Below are positions 44,707 through 54,538 of a stretch of DNA of 64,000 nucleotides, one piece after another. The stretch is from Collybia mongolica. Lineage: Eukaryota > Basidiomycota > Agaricomycetes > Agaricales > Clitocybaceae. The DNA lies in NCBI GenBank assembly GCA_013420905.1, contig JAAXNY010000011.1:62001-126000 (forward strand), read 5' to 3'. Within the stretch, counting starts at the first letter, position 1, and every line of letters begins with the position of its first letter. A program made the translations under genes and the position numbers. The notes under the pieces are model-generated. The model was not told the origin of the DNA. It saw only the letters and a list, made by a program, of their open reading frames with translations, and did not search any database.

Positions 44707-44790
44707 CCGACCTTAGCTCAGTTGGAAGAGCGCAAGACTGTAATGGATAACTTCATCTTGATGTCGCCTGTTCGAGCCAGGCAGGTCGGA
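44707..44790 (+). tRNA. tRNA-Tyr(GUA) with short intron
   Basis: Acceptor CCGACC pairs with GGTCGG, discriminator A. A box TTAGCTCAGTTGGAAGAGC, T arm GCCTG-TTCGAGC-CAGGC. Anticodon stem CAAGA/TCTTG around CTGTA, anticodon GTA, with an intron of about 11 nt after it, the standard place in eukaryotic tRNA-Tyr. Confidence 0.93.
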
Positions 44791-45121
44791 GAACTTTTGC
44801 AAAGGCACAAATATATACACCCAGAGGATTCTTTTGCGCTGGAAACAAACCATTGTGGTAATCTCAATTTAAACAGTCGAGAAATTGGAAGCAGGGTGCG
44901 CCGAAAAAAAGCCAACATCTTTTTGAACTAAATAAAGTTAGTTATAACGTCAAGCCCGTGTCAGAACCTAAGTGGAGAACAGAAGGGTGTGTGATTATGA
45001 TTGTCTTGGTAGTAAGAGACATATTAGGAACTTATAGAAAGTTGGTATATACTAAATACGCAGTTGGCACTTTGGCAAGATTGTAAGCGAATGACTTCTG
45101 TGGGAAAATGATGGGTGGACC

Positions 45122-45678
45122 CAGGGGGGGGGCGGTAGAAGAATCCGAGACCTTGAGTCCCCTGGACCCTTACATCAAGGGTCTCGTAGGGTCCTCCGTG
45201 AGATAACGTCTCAAGTAGGAACTCGAATTGATATGTTTTCCTCTGAGCAAAAAGCAAGTGCCTTCCCACATGATTCCTCATGTCTTTGAGCTTTGTAGTT
45301 TGCCCACATAAGTAATAGTTAATGTTGGCCTCAGCCTCAAGCTTTTTCACTGTAAGATGCTTTGGAAAGTTACAATAGCTACAGCTAGGGCAGGCTCCCC
45401 TATGTATATTGGTAAGGTTAAACCAAAGACCCTTAGTATCATTTACCTTGACTTGCAAATATTTATATGGTGAAGTACATAGATGGGGTGGAATAAGGAG
45501 AAGAAGATAACAGATTCTCATTCAGTGTGGTGCAATTGAACTTGGCCGAAATTAGCCGAACTGAATTTCCTACTTGAGACGTTGTCCCACGGAGGACCTT
45601 ACGAGACCCTTGATGTAAGGGTCCAGGGGACCCAAGGTCTCGGATTCTTCTACCGCCCCCCCCCCCCCCCCCCCCCCG
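45122..45678. mobile_element. hAT-type MITE with G/C homopolymer tips and a zinc-finger fragment
   Basis: About 100-bp inverted repeats (roughly 45125-45222 and 45570-45676: GGCGGTAGAAGAATCCGAGA... and its mirror) bounded by a direct GTGGACC at 45115-45121 and 45679-45685. The tips are runs of G (left) and 19 C (right) next to the repeats. The interior, read on the minus strand, encodes CPSCSYCNFPKHLTVKKLEA and LKDMRNHVGRHLLF, which looks like part of a Cys/His finger protein. Confidence 0.65.
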
Positions 45679-45684
45679 AGTGGA

Positions 45685-46760
45685 CCGGTCAATTATCAAT
45701 GTCAGCATTCGTTATCTTATCTGATCTCATTATCTTGCCATGTTCCATTGATGTAAAATATCTATACTTACGGTCGTTTGGACGACATCGAAACCCGGAA
45801 GGAACTCTCATAGTATTGGCCGCAAAGGAGTTTTCAGATCGCGTACAAGGTAGTTCATCTTGTCCTGATTTCCCTAGTCGCTAGGAGGAGAGAGCTGCTG
45901 GCGAGGGAAATACATATGAGAAGAGGTTCAGATGGCGGTACAGAGTATCGGCATCTGGCTTATAGACTTGCCTCCTCCCCTGCGTGCTTGCTTTTTCAGA
46001 ACTAACGCTCGGCCTATCCGAAATGAGGCAGAACTCCGCGGATATTGGGGCCCAGGCTTGGACCATTTGCCGAGGAAGCTCCAAGTTGGCGACCACGTGG
46101 TTTTTTTGTCTTCGATATTTACCACCAGTCGTTGATGTTCAACCTGTCAGGGATTTAGGGTCGACATTCGAGACTCTCTTTTTACACAGAATTACTAGAG
46201 GACGTGTCTCCGATTGCCTCCCCCCCCCCCCCCGCCCAAAAGTTATGGTAATTTCCACGGGAGAGGTCAGGATCACAACTTCTCTGTATATTGACGTTGA
46301 CTAAATGTATGTCCTGATCTCCATAAATACAACGTTCCCGGATCAGTACTCAAACCTCTTATAACTTATGCAGAAGTCAATACTTGCAGGAAATGAGATA
46401 GAAATACTTTCCCAGACCGTTTCTGACCTGACCGACTTGAAACTATCCGTAATTTTGGCTTATTCTCTTCGGCCCCATCGCGCTGTTACGTTCTTCGCTG
46501 TAGTGCAAGGACAGATGCAGCGGAGCCGCGTCTCTGGTATCAGAAAAGGAGGCAGCCCCCACCGCATGCACAAAGAACACGTTCCAGAATCTGGGGTGGT
46601 AGCTTGGATTCGGGGGGAATACCTCACATACGCTTGCATACACAATCGGCCTCCTATCTTCGATACACCATAGCGATGCACCATACTCAGCGTAGAGCGA
46701 TAAACGCAAGTGAGCACAAGTATTGAGCTTCCTTCTTTTCTTTCCGTAGCTCTGGAGGCT
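45685..46760. other. Gene-poor region
   Basis: Includes a 14-base C run at about 46221-46234. No gene recognised before the dynamin relic; short frames on both strands lack motifs. Confidence 0.4.
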
Positions 46761-46762
46761 AG

Positions 46763-48024
46763 CTCAAGCTCCTCCCACGAATCACGGTCATTGGAAACCA
46801 GAGCGCTGGTGGGTTATACCGTTAACTCCAGCTGTACTCGATCGCGCTTACCCGTACTCAGGAAAGTCGAGGGTCGTGGAAGCGATATCAGGGGTACGTT
46901 AGTCACGCCCCTCATCCGGCGCGTTTGACACTCACCTTGCGTGTTCAGTCCCACGCGGGGCATGCACCCGTTGTCCCATAGAATACAGGCTCTCCGCGTC
47001 CTCACTCAAGAAACTGGTCTTGTCAGACCTCCATCCGCCGGGCGTTTCGACGCCTTTGGGAACGCGCTGGACAAAAAGCTCTGGAAATCCCGTTCAGCGG
47101 GGCTGACCACAAAACAGAGTCGAGGTGGAAGCCTTCCCTTCGCCGGGCGCAGATAGCCGCGTTGAACCCGCACGTGCCGCTCGAATCCATCGCGGTGCAA
47201 AGTGTGACTGAGCTCGGGGAGCAGCCGTATGCGCCCGTTCCGTCGCTGCAGTTCTCGGCGCGACCACGATCTGCGTCGACTTGGAAGAGCCGGAGCTGAC
47301 GGATCGGTAACCTCCCGTGTCCCGTGTTCCGTGTCAAAACACACATCGCTACCCATTCTTTACATACGCCTCAACGCCGCCATTTCAGGCGTTTTCACGA
47401 AACCAGGCATGTTATTACTAAGCTCCATCAAGGCAATCGAGCTCTGGCTGGACCTCCTCGAAGGCCGGTGCCACCCGTTCACGCACAAATACTCCTGCAC
47501 CCGCAGGCCGGACGACGCCAGAGTGCACCGCAAGGGGGCATACGCCCGCCCAGGCGAGAGACGCAGAGGCTGCGCTCTTCGCCAAAAAAAAAAAAACGGC
47601 GCCCGTGGTCCCACCACAACCACTTCGGCACGAACCACCTCATCTCGACTCTGAGCACCCTGCTCGTCGGGAACGTCCACGACATGTACGCGCTTCCCGT
47701 AGCTTATCTGAGTTCTTTCCTGCCAGCCTGTGCGCTTATGAACCATATTCGTCCAGCCTTCCCATCATCAACAAGGAGGCGCAACGGCTCCTGGCGCTCG
47801 CTGACGCGGAGCCGGCGGTGTACATGCTGGGGGCTCATCGGCGGCCTCTGCGAGGACATCTAGCGCTAGATCGTCGGTGCGGCTTTGACGTTGGAAACGT
47901 TGGTGCAGGGGAGATAAGGAGAGCTACGCGAGCGTTCAGGCGGAACATTCGGAGGGCGGTGCCCGACTTTTTGTACCGTTCGCCACCATCTGGTAGTAGC
48001 CTCAAGAAGCCTGTGCGTGGCTAG
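46763..48024 (+). pseudogene. Dynamin-family GTPase pseudogene
   Basis: LKLLPRITVIGNQSAG, a 53-nt intron (46809-46861), then KSRVVEAISG rebuilds the dynamin P-loop GNQSAGKS. After a further intron come PRGACTRCPIEYRLS, LRRAQIAALNPHVPLESI and TICVDLEEPELTD. The following DLPG-to-TKPD stretch of about 70 residues is missing, and sequence resumes at VFTKPGMLL (canonical LTKPD altered to TKPG), ELWLDLLEG, HKYSCTRRPDDA, FGTNHLISTLSTLLVGN and a stalk-like RRATRAFRRNIRRAVPDFL. Several frame changes are needed (for example near 46949, 47088 and 47115). Family assignment is firm, activity is not expected. Confidence 0.75.
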
Positions 48025-48424
48025 GTAGATGGGGGGCACCGAGGCGGCGCCGTGTTAATCTGGACGACATGCGGGGTCACATCCAATCATCCGTCTGACT
48101 AGAATTGTGTTTTCATGTGTCTTAAATGTATAACCGGGGAGAATCCGTTGATTGCCTCCCGCCATTCTAGACGGACCTTCCACAAAGCCTGGGGGAGGAG
48201 GTAACGAGAAAATTAGGAAGTGCGGTGCGGAGGAGTATAGTAAGGTTAAGGATTGAAGGGGTGGAGCTCTACCGTTTTTATTTAATTGGATATGAACAGA
48301 CACACTCATACTGCCGGAGAAAATCCCCGCAATATTCACCCTGCCATACTCCCCAATGAATCAGACCAGCACGCCTCTCGCCGGTCTATCTCTTACAATC
48401 GTTTCCCTGCGCTTTGCCTAACAA

Positions 48425-48522
48425 GGCCTGGTGGTGTAGTGGTAACATACCTGCATGACATTGTTTCATTGACCATCCGTCTACCAACCGCAGGAGTCCC
48501 CGTTCGATCCGGGTCCAGGCTA
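48425..48522 (+). tRNA. tRNA with intron, isotype unassigned (GAC in the anticodon position)
   Basis: Acceptor GGCCTGG pairs with CCAGGCT (one G-T), A box TGGTGTAGTGG, anticodon stem CCTGC/GCAGG, B box GTTCGATCC. The loop reads ATGACA before an intron of about 28 nt, so GAC would be the anticodon (Val), which is unusual for eukaryotes. The T stem has only four good pairs, so it may be a degenerate Asp- or Gly-like gene. Confidence 0.6.
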
Positions 48523-48709
48523 TTCTGATCCCATGTTTTTGATTTACTTGTTTGCTGGGATCAATGCCCAATCTGCTTTGAATGATTGTAAGGACCCTTG
48601 TGCATGCGCCTGTTATTACTTATCGTTTTAAAAGGAGGAACATATGGGTTTTTCAGGGTAACACAACATGTGACTAAATTAGTATATAAATTGCAATAAA
48701 TCCACTAAT

Positions 48710-48790
48710 GAGGCATCTCTGTAGCGTATAGGATAACATCCGAATGTTATCGCCTGGCTCGAGTAGGTATTGCGAGAGGAATGCCTCGTA
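48710..48790 (+). other. tRNA-Arg-like relic
   Basis: CTGTAGCGTATAGGATAAC resembles the A-box half of tRNA-Arg, and GGCTCGAGTAGG...GCGAGAGGA resembles its B box and acceptor end. Stems are broken. A separate 7-bp pairing (GAGGCAT with ATGCCTC) and an 8-bp hairpin (GATAACAT-CCGA-ATGTTATC) exist. Probably not a working tRNA. Confidence 0.3.
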
Positions 48791-50045
48791 TTGTTGTTCT
48801 GTCTCCGCCTGCTAAACATCAAAGTTTCAGGCACATTCCGGTTACAGGGGTGAGTCCCAAATCACATGCACCTACCCTATTGATATCCGCGAACACGTGC
48901 TTATTTATGACGACATGTCGACCTTGCCCCTCTCCATCGACCACGTGCCGTCGCTCAGCGCTCATCGACCTGGTGTTCTTGAGCTGCAGGCATTCCTGAT
49001 CTTCAACTTTGCGCGAGAAGGAAGGGGCTGGTTTGGGAAGAAAGGAGAGGTTGGAGGCGGTGCGGGATTCTGGGCTGGTGTGATTTGGTATTTAGGTGTT
49101 GGATGGATGGTTACGGGTGCGGGCCTTTGTGTACATAATACAAAGGGCGTGTCTCGTCAGCAGCACGGCTCTGCAGCCCCCTTTCGTCCCATTTATAGAA
49201 CCGACCGTGGGTAACGAATGCCCTGAATGGGTTATTTGCCCGCTTTGACCGGGTTGTTTGGTCACGAGTAACTTCATAATCCAGCCAAGGCCCGCACCAG
49301 CGCGATACCCGCTTCCTTTATTGGTGGTGGGCGCCACGGTGTCGCTCGGGGTGGAGAAGCCCGGGCCAGGAGCAGGGGACGAGAAAGGGGGGGATGGGGT
49401 ACGCGGCCACACAGGACCTTGGTTTGTGTCCTGCGTGACGGAAATACAGCGCGAATGAGTGATATGGAGTTGTATCGAAATGTCGAGGTAAGGATGGACA
49501 GAAACGTGGATCGGAAATAAAGGCACCGTAATAATGCATATGACGGCTCCTGTCAGAGTGAGCCAATCATTGGATCAAGGGACTGATAAGCTACAGTGAT
49601 CGGTTAGGGAGAGATCCTATGACGGGTCCTTATGATACTATGCCGATAGATGTCCTTGGCTCACAATCGAGAAGAGAGTACTGGCTGAGATACTTGATTT
49701 CCGTGCTCTGTGTGAAGCGGCGAGTCTCTGGTTCGACGGTTCTATGATATACAAACGCATGCCCGAGGGAATCGCCGCGACTTCTGTGGGGTTCGCGTCG
49801 TGATTCCATGAAAAAAAACGAGTTTGTAAGAACCCAGGGGCCTGAGATCCAGAGGGAATTCTGTGATGAGGTTTCGAGGAGACTTGTGACCAGACTTTAC
49901 GACATCCTGCAATACAAGTATGTTCGATTCCATTCTTGGACGGTCCTTCGCATGGGGTGGCCAATAATTCATCCGTCTCCTGATCTATAAGTAAAAGCAT
50001 TCCGATCATCTCATCCAAACAAACCACCCTTCCTTCGTAACCACC
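48791..50045. other. Intergenic region upstream of aldehyde dehydrogenase
   Basis: No gene supported. Short frames, including 49808-49990, show no recognised motif. The last bases are the promoter and leader of the aldehyde dehydrogenase gene. Confidence 0.4.
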
Positions 50046-52482
50046 ATGGACTATACCCCCATCCAAGACATCCCTCACGTTCGTGTGCCCCCCCACTCCC
50101 AAAGTACCGCCCCCCAAACTCACCCATTCAAAAGATCCGGGACACCCTCCGCGCTACGTTCTCCACAGGCGTAACCAAGCCCCTCGCATGGCGCCGCCAC
50201 CAGCTCCTCCAGCTCGCGCGCATGATGCAGGACAACGCCGAGGCCCTCGCAGACGCGATCAACGCCGACCTCGGGCGTCCCAGGATGGAGGCTTACATGG
50301 CCGAAGTCTGTGTTATCCTCGAGAGGTCCATGATATGCGCGGAGAAGCTCGAGGAGTGGGCAAGCCCTGAGCCCGTCACGGACGTCCCGGACTGGCAGAA
50401 GCCTTGGCATCCCACTGTCCATAAGATGCCGAAGGGCACTGTGCTGATTATTTCGTAAGCAGTTCTTTTTTTGGGGGGTGTTTTCGAAAAAAACCGCTTG
50501 TCGACTTGCTTTGACCATTTGTGCTTGCAGACCGTGGAACTACCCGCTCATCCTGAGTCTCCAACCGCTCTACGGTGCCATTGCAGCAGGCTGCTGCGCT
50601 GTCATCAAGACCTCGGAATACGCCCCTAATTACGCCAACCTCTTGGCCCGGCTGTTGCCCCAATACCTCGATCACTCCGCCTATCGCGTCGTCAAGGGGG
50701 AAGTCGCAGAGGTCACGAGATTGCTCGAGCTCCAATGTACGTCCGTCCACAAACTGCTTATCGTGCGATTCGCAGTCTCATCCGCGTCCGCGTTTTATTT
50801 TCAGGGGATCACAGTATGTTTTTTTTTTCTTTTCTGTTCTGTTTTGCGACGTGGGGGCCAGAGACAAAAAGATTTACGGGCGTTCGTATATAGTTTTTTA
50901 CACCGGGAACGGCAGGATTGCGCGGATCATCTCGGCTGCGGCGGCGAAGCACCTTACGCCGGTGACGCTCGAGCTTGGGGGAAAGTCGCCCGCTATCATC
51001 GATGGCACGTTCGACATGCGCCTCGCGGCGAAGCGCATCCTCTGGGCAAAGTCGAACAACTCGGGCCAGGTGCGTTTCCCCGTCGCGGCTCCGGCTGCTC
51101 TGCACTACACTGCACTAATACCCCCCCCCCCCCCCGCACCGCCTTCTGCCTGCAGATGTGCGTGATACCGGACTATATCCTCGTACTCCGCGAAAAGCAA
51201 GACGAGCTCATCGCCGCGTTCAAGGAGCACTACGCCGCGTTCTGGCCCGAAGGCCCGTTAAACTCCAAGTCGTACAGTCGGATCGTGAACGAGTTGCATT
51301 TCAAGCGGCTTCAGGATCTGTTAGCGCGGACGAGGGGAGAAATCGTCCTTGGTGGGAAGACGACCCCGGGGTTTAGCTTCGAGCCTACTGTTGTGAAGAA
51401 TGTGGCTGATGGGGATTCGTTACTGGAACAGTGCGTTTTTTTTTTCTTGTTTTTTTTGGAGAGTGGGAGACCATACTGATGCGAAAAAAAAAAAAACGTT
51501 CCCAGAGAGATATTCGGCCCGATCCTGCCCATCGTCCCCGTGGACTCTGTCCAAGAAGCGATTGATTTTATAGGTGCCAGGTAAGGAAAAAAAAAAAAAA
51601 AAAAAAAAGTTCAATTCCCTACGGCATGACATTAGTACGCCATGCCACGCTCCGTGATTTATAATAACCCCCCCCCCCCCCTGTTCTGGCCCAGGAATCA
51701 CCCGCTCGTGCTGTACGCGTTCACCGAGGACCCCACGACGAAGCAAAAAGGTACGCGTCCCCTTCCTCTTTCTCTCTCGCGCGCGCGCACGTGCGGTGAG
51801 ATGGGGCTGACCAAGCAACGGAGCAGTGATCGAGCGCACCATGAGCGGCAATCTCGCGTTCAACGACTGCGTGCAGCAGTTGACGGGTGAGTTGCTATTT
51901 GGGGGGGGAGGGCAGGCACCTCCCAACCCCCTCTTTGACACGACGCTGACGTGACCTGCCGCAGTGAGCGAGCTGCCCTTTGGTGGGGTGGGCGAATCAG
52001 GCTGTACGTAAAAAAATCCAAATCCACCTCCGTTTTTTTGCACGGCGGCTTACGATCGTGCGGTGGTTTTTTTTTTTGTTGTGTTGTGACGCAGATGGCA
52101 GGCAGGTGTTGAAGTATAGCTATGAGCTGTTCACGTATTTGCGGGCGACGGTGGATATACCCAAATCGTGCGTCTTTTTTTTTTTTTTCTTTTCGTTTTC
52201 TTTTTTTTTGTGTGTGTGTGTGTGTGCGTGTGTTCTTTTCCTTTTTCTTTTTTTTTTTTTCCCTCCCTTTTCTTTTTTGTCTTGTCCGTTCTGATTCTGA
52301 TGGTGGTGTGGGGTTTTTGGTTGCGTAGGGCGGAGCAGACGCTCGAGGCGCGGTATGCGCCGTATTCGAAGACGCAGCTGGAATTCTTCGCGGAGCCGCT
52401 TGGGTGGAAGATCCCAGCGTCGAGTCCGACCGGGCCGATGGCGAACGGCGTTAGTGGCGTTAATGGTATTAATGGGCATTAA
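50046..52482 (+). CDS. Aldehyde dehydrogenase, class 3 (fatty aldehyde dehydrogenase type)
   Basis: NAD(P)-dependent oxidation of aldehydes to acids. About 490 residues in 12 exons. Exon 1 (50046-50078) is [11 protein letters not shown]; exon 2 from 50135 gives [11 protein letters not shown] and FRMM-like [12 protein letters not shown]. Further motifs: [35 protein letters not shown] (cofactor loop), [10 protein letters not shown] with the catalytic Glu, GQMCVIPDY with the catalytic Cys, EIFGPILPI, and [15 protein letters not shown]. The codons for WDHI come from a 9-nt exon (GGGATCACA, 50805-50813). A class-3 feature is the short N-terminus with no mitochondrial targeting. Many introns contain long poly-T, poly-A or poly-C runs. 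The C-terminus is a Ser/Gly/Asn-rich tail ending in NGH. Confidence 0.92.
50805..50813 (+). other. 9-nt microexon of the aldehyde dehydrogenase
   Basis: GGGATCACA lies between TTTTCAG and GTATGT. Joining it to the flanking exons gives Leu-Gln-Trp-Asp-His-Ile-Phe-Tyr-Thr-Gly, the conserved cofactor-loop segment, which no direct splice supplies. Confidence 0.75.
51583..52265. repeat. Homopolymer and microsatellite runs in aldehyde dehydrogenase introns
   Basis: A poly-A run at about 51587-51608, C run at about 51668-51680, T runs at about 52069-52077 and 52177-52190, (GT)n at about 52210-52227 and another T run at about 52247-52260. All fall in introns. Confidence 0.7.
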
Positions 52483-52521
52483 CGGGCATTGTTGATGGCT
52501 TGCGATCGTGAGGCGAGTCGG

Positions 52522-53345
52522 GCGAGATACCCCCCTTTCAGTGTTGTTTTTGGAGGTTATTGTACGATGTGTGGATTGTACGGTGTTGGTGTTTGCTTGG
52601 GATTAGTAGTTGCGTGCTGGTTCGATTGATTGGGAACGAAATGTAAAGATTATACAGTATTTCAAGCTACTGGTTCCCGGATTGTCCTCTCTCGACATCT
52701 TCTACCGCAGGCCTTCGCGGCGGAACAATGCTTGACAAAATCCCAATCCCAATCGTTTGTGAGATCAATCATGCGAGATACCCTTTTCACTGTTGCTTTT
52801 GGAGGTTATCGTATGACGTGCGGATTGTATGGTTATTGCCGTTTGCTTGGGATTAGTAGTTGCGTGCTGGTTCGGTTTGGAACGAAGCGTAAAAATTGTA
52901 TTATATCTCAAGCAATTGGTGCCCGGATCGTCTTTTTCTCACTCTTGCCTGTGCACTCGACATCTTTCACCGCCGGCCTTCACAGTCAGAACAATGCTTG
53001 ACAAAATCCCAATCCCAATCGTTTGTGAGATCAATCATGAGTTTTGATTGCCTGATTTTCTGAATTGTACGTTATTGCTAATTTTTCTTACGGTCCTGCA
53101 TGCCGGTTTCGTTTGGAATAAACACAAAGTTGTCATATATTTCTAAACTTCCTGTCCCGGGACAACAGTCGTACCTCCCGTCTTTTCCCCACCCCCGCCC
53201 GTACACTCGACTTCTTTCACCACTGGAATTCACGGTCAACATCGCATCGTCGGTGGGGGGAGATGGAGTCAGATACTCACTGAGAATGCGATTAGCAACA
53301 CAATCAGCCATTTCCAACAACGCTTGACAAGTCCCAATCGGCGGT
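52522..53345. repeat. Tandem repeat of about 250-265 bp, two good copies and one degenerate
   Basis: Copy 1 at 52522-52772 and copy 2 at 52773-53038 share long blocks (GCTTGGGATTAGTAGTTGCG, TGCTTGACAAAATCCCAATC and others). Copy 3, about 53085-53345, keeps CTCGACTTCTTTCACC and CGCTTGACAAGTCCCAATC. Copy 1 starts 40 bp after the aldehyde dehydrogenase stop, so the unit derives from its 3' flank. Noncoding. Confidence 0.8.
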
Positions 53346-53533
53346 TGGGTGTTGGGAGCTCTAGAGTGAGAAGTATGTTTATGGTTGGTACCGTAGCTAA
53401 CCGTACGAGCACGTAGAGGAACACACTACGTACATGCACAACGTGGCGAGCACCATTCTGAATTTGGCCGATTGGCCCGCCTGAAAAACGACATATGTTG
53501 GAATAGAAGAAAAAGGAGATGGGGGCAGTATGC

Positions 53534-53984
53534 TTAGCGTACGGGGGTATACGCAATTCCGAGCTGATACAAGGCAGCGAGGGCCTTCTGGCAGATGCCT
53601 CCTTTTCCGGGATCGTCGCCGGCAGCACTATATGATTATATGATGATCAGCATTCAAACACAACTCTAAAAAGAGACCAACACGCAAAAGAAATCCGCGG
53701 TCTCGTCTAGAAGTTCCAACGTCTCGTCGCCTATGGCCTGTTTGAGCAGTGGGCCCAGGAAGGCGCCTACGTAGTTGGCTTGTGGGAATAACTAGAGGAG
53801 GGGGGTATCTATGGTCAATTGCAGAAGGGGATGACGCTCATGGGGAATGTTCACGGACCAGTGGGTAGAGTAACGGCGTGTAGTATGCGGGTGGCTTCAA
53901 TGGGATGAATAGGCCGGGGATGAGGCCGGGGATCGCGCTTGACGAAGCGGCAAAAGTGAGGAGAGAGAGAGTTGAGAGGCGCAT
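53534..53984 (-). CDS. Small secreted protein, unknown function (109 aa)
   Basis: Three exons: 53984-53859, 53791-53682 and 53627-53534. The start MRLSTLSLLTFAASSSA is a clear signal peptide. The mature part is hydrophobic and Pro-rich (LIPGLFIPLKPPAYYTPLL), followed by LFPQANYVGAFLGPLLKQAI, a helix-like GDETLELLDETADFFCV, then AAGDDPGKGGICQKALAALY and the end GIAYTPVR. Two cysteines remain in the mature part. Introns are 67 and 54 nt; the second donor GTTGGT is weak but is the only one that keeps the frame. No known domain. Size and secretion fit the small secreted proteins common in plant- or wood-associated basidiomycetes. Confidence 0.68.
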
Positions 53985-54538
53985 GTTGGTTGAGTGGATG
54001 AGGGTGCGACTGTGTACTTGACCGTTTATGTAGTGGCTGCTTTTATGACCAGAAATTCGGCAGTCCTTTAGGACGCCTTCTAGGTCTTCGGTGTCCCAAA
54101 TCATATTCTCTATGGCGAGATTTGGGGTTTGGGGGCTTGGACGTTTCTAGTTCAGAGCTTGGGCCGAGATGCCCGGTGACACATGACACTGGTTTCGGTC
54201 GGGTGTTGTGTAGTTCGCTCTGTGTCGAAAACGGGTATGTGTGATACCCATTAGCGTCTTTAATACCTATCGCATCGCGCAAATGATACAGTTCAAAAGC
54301 AGCGATCTACGGGATTAGTTTTAGGCCGTGGTCATGAGTCGCATTGTCATGTGGATCCGTTACCCGCTACACTTCGAGATTCGAGGGGTAGGGAGCAGCG
54401 CGGAAGCAGTGAGGCCTTGAGAGTAAGGACTGAGACAACAAACACATGGCTCTTTCCGTATCATCAGGCACACAAATAATGACAGATAATCAGACCAGGC
54501 ATGCCACTCCCTCGTTCCGCCATCCCCCATCACAATCG
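53985..54538. other. Intergenic region
   Basis: Promoter of the small secreted protein gene and 3' flank of the GTPase gene. No further gene seen. Confidence 0.45.

Noticed and set aside
47229..47863. Two overlapping plus-strand frames of 141 and 179 codons as separate genes
   Set aside because: Pieces of one dynamin-like protein alternate between frames, so they are parts of a single decayed gene.
48710..48790. Functional tRNA-Arg
   Set aside because: A- and B-box halves are recognisable but the acceptor and T stems carry several mismatches; kept only as a relic.
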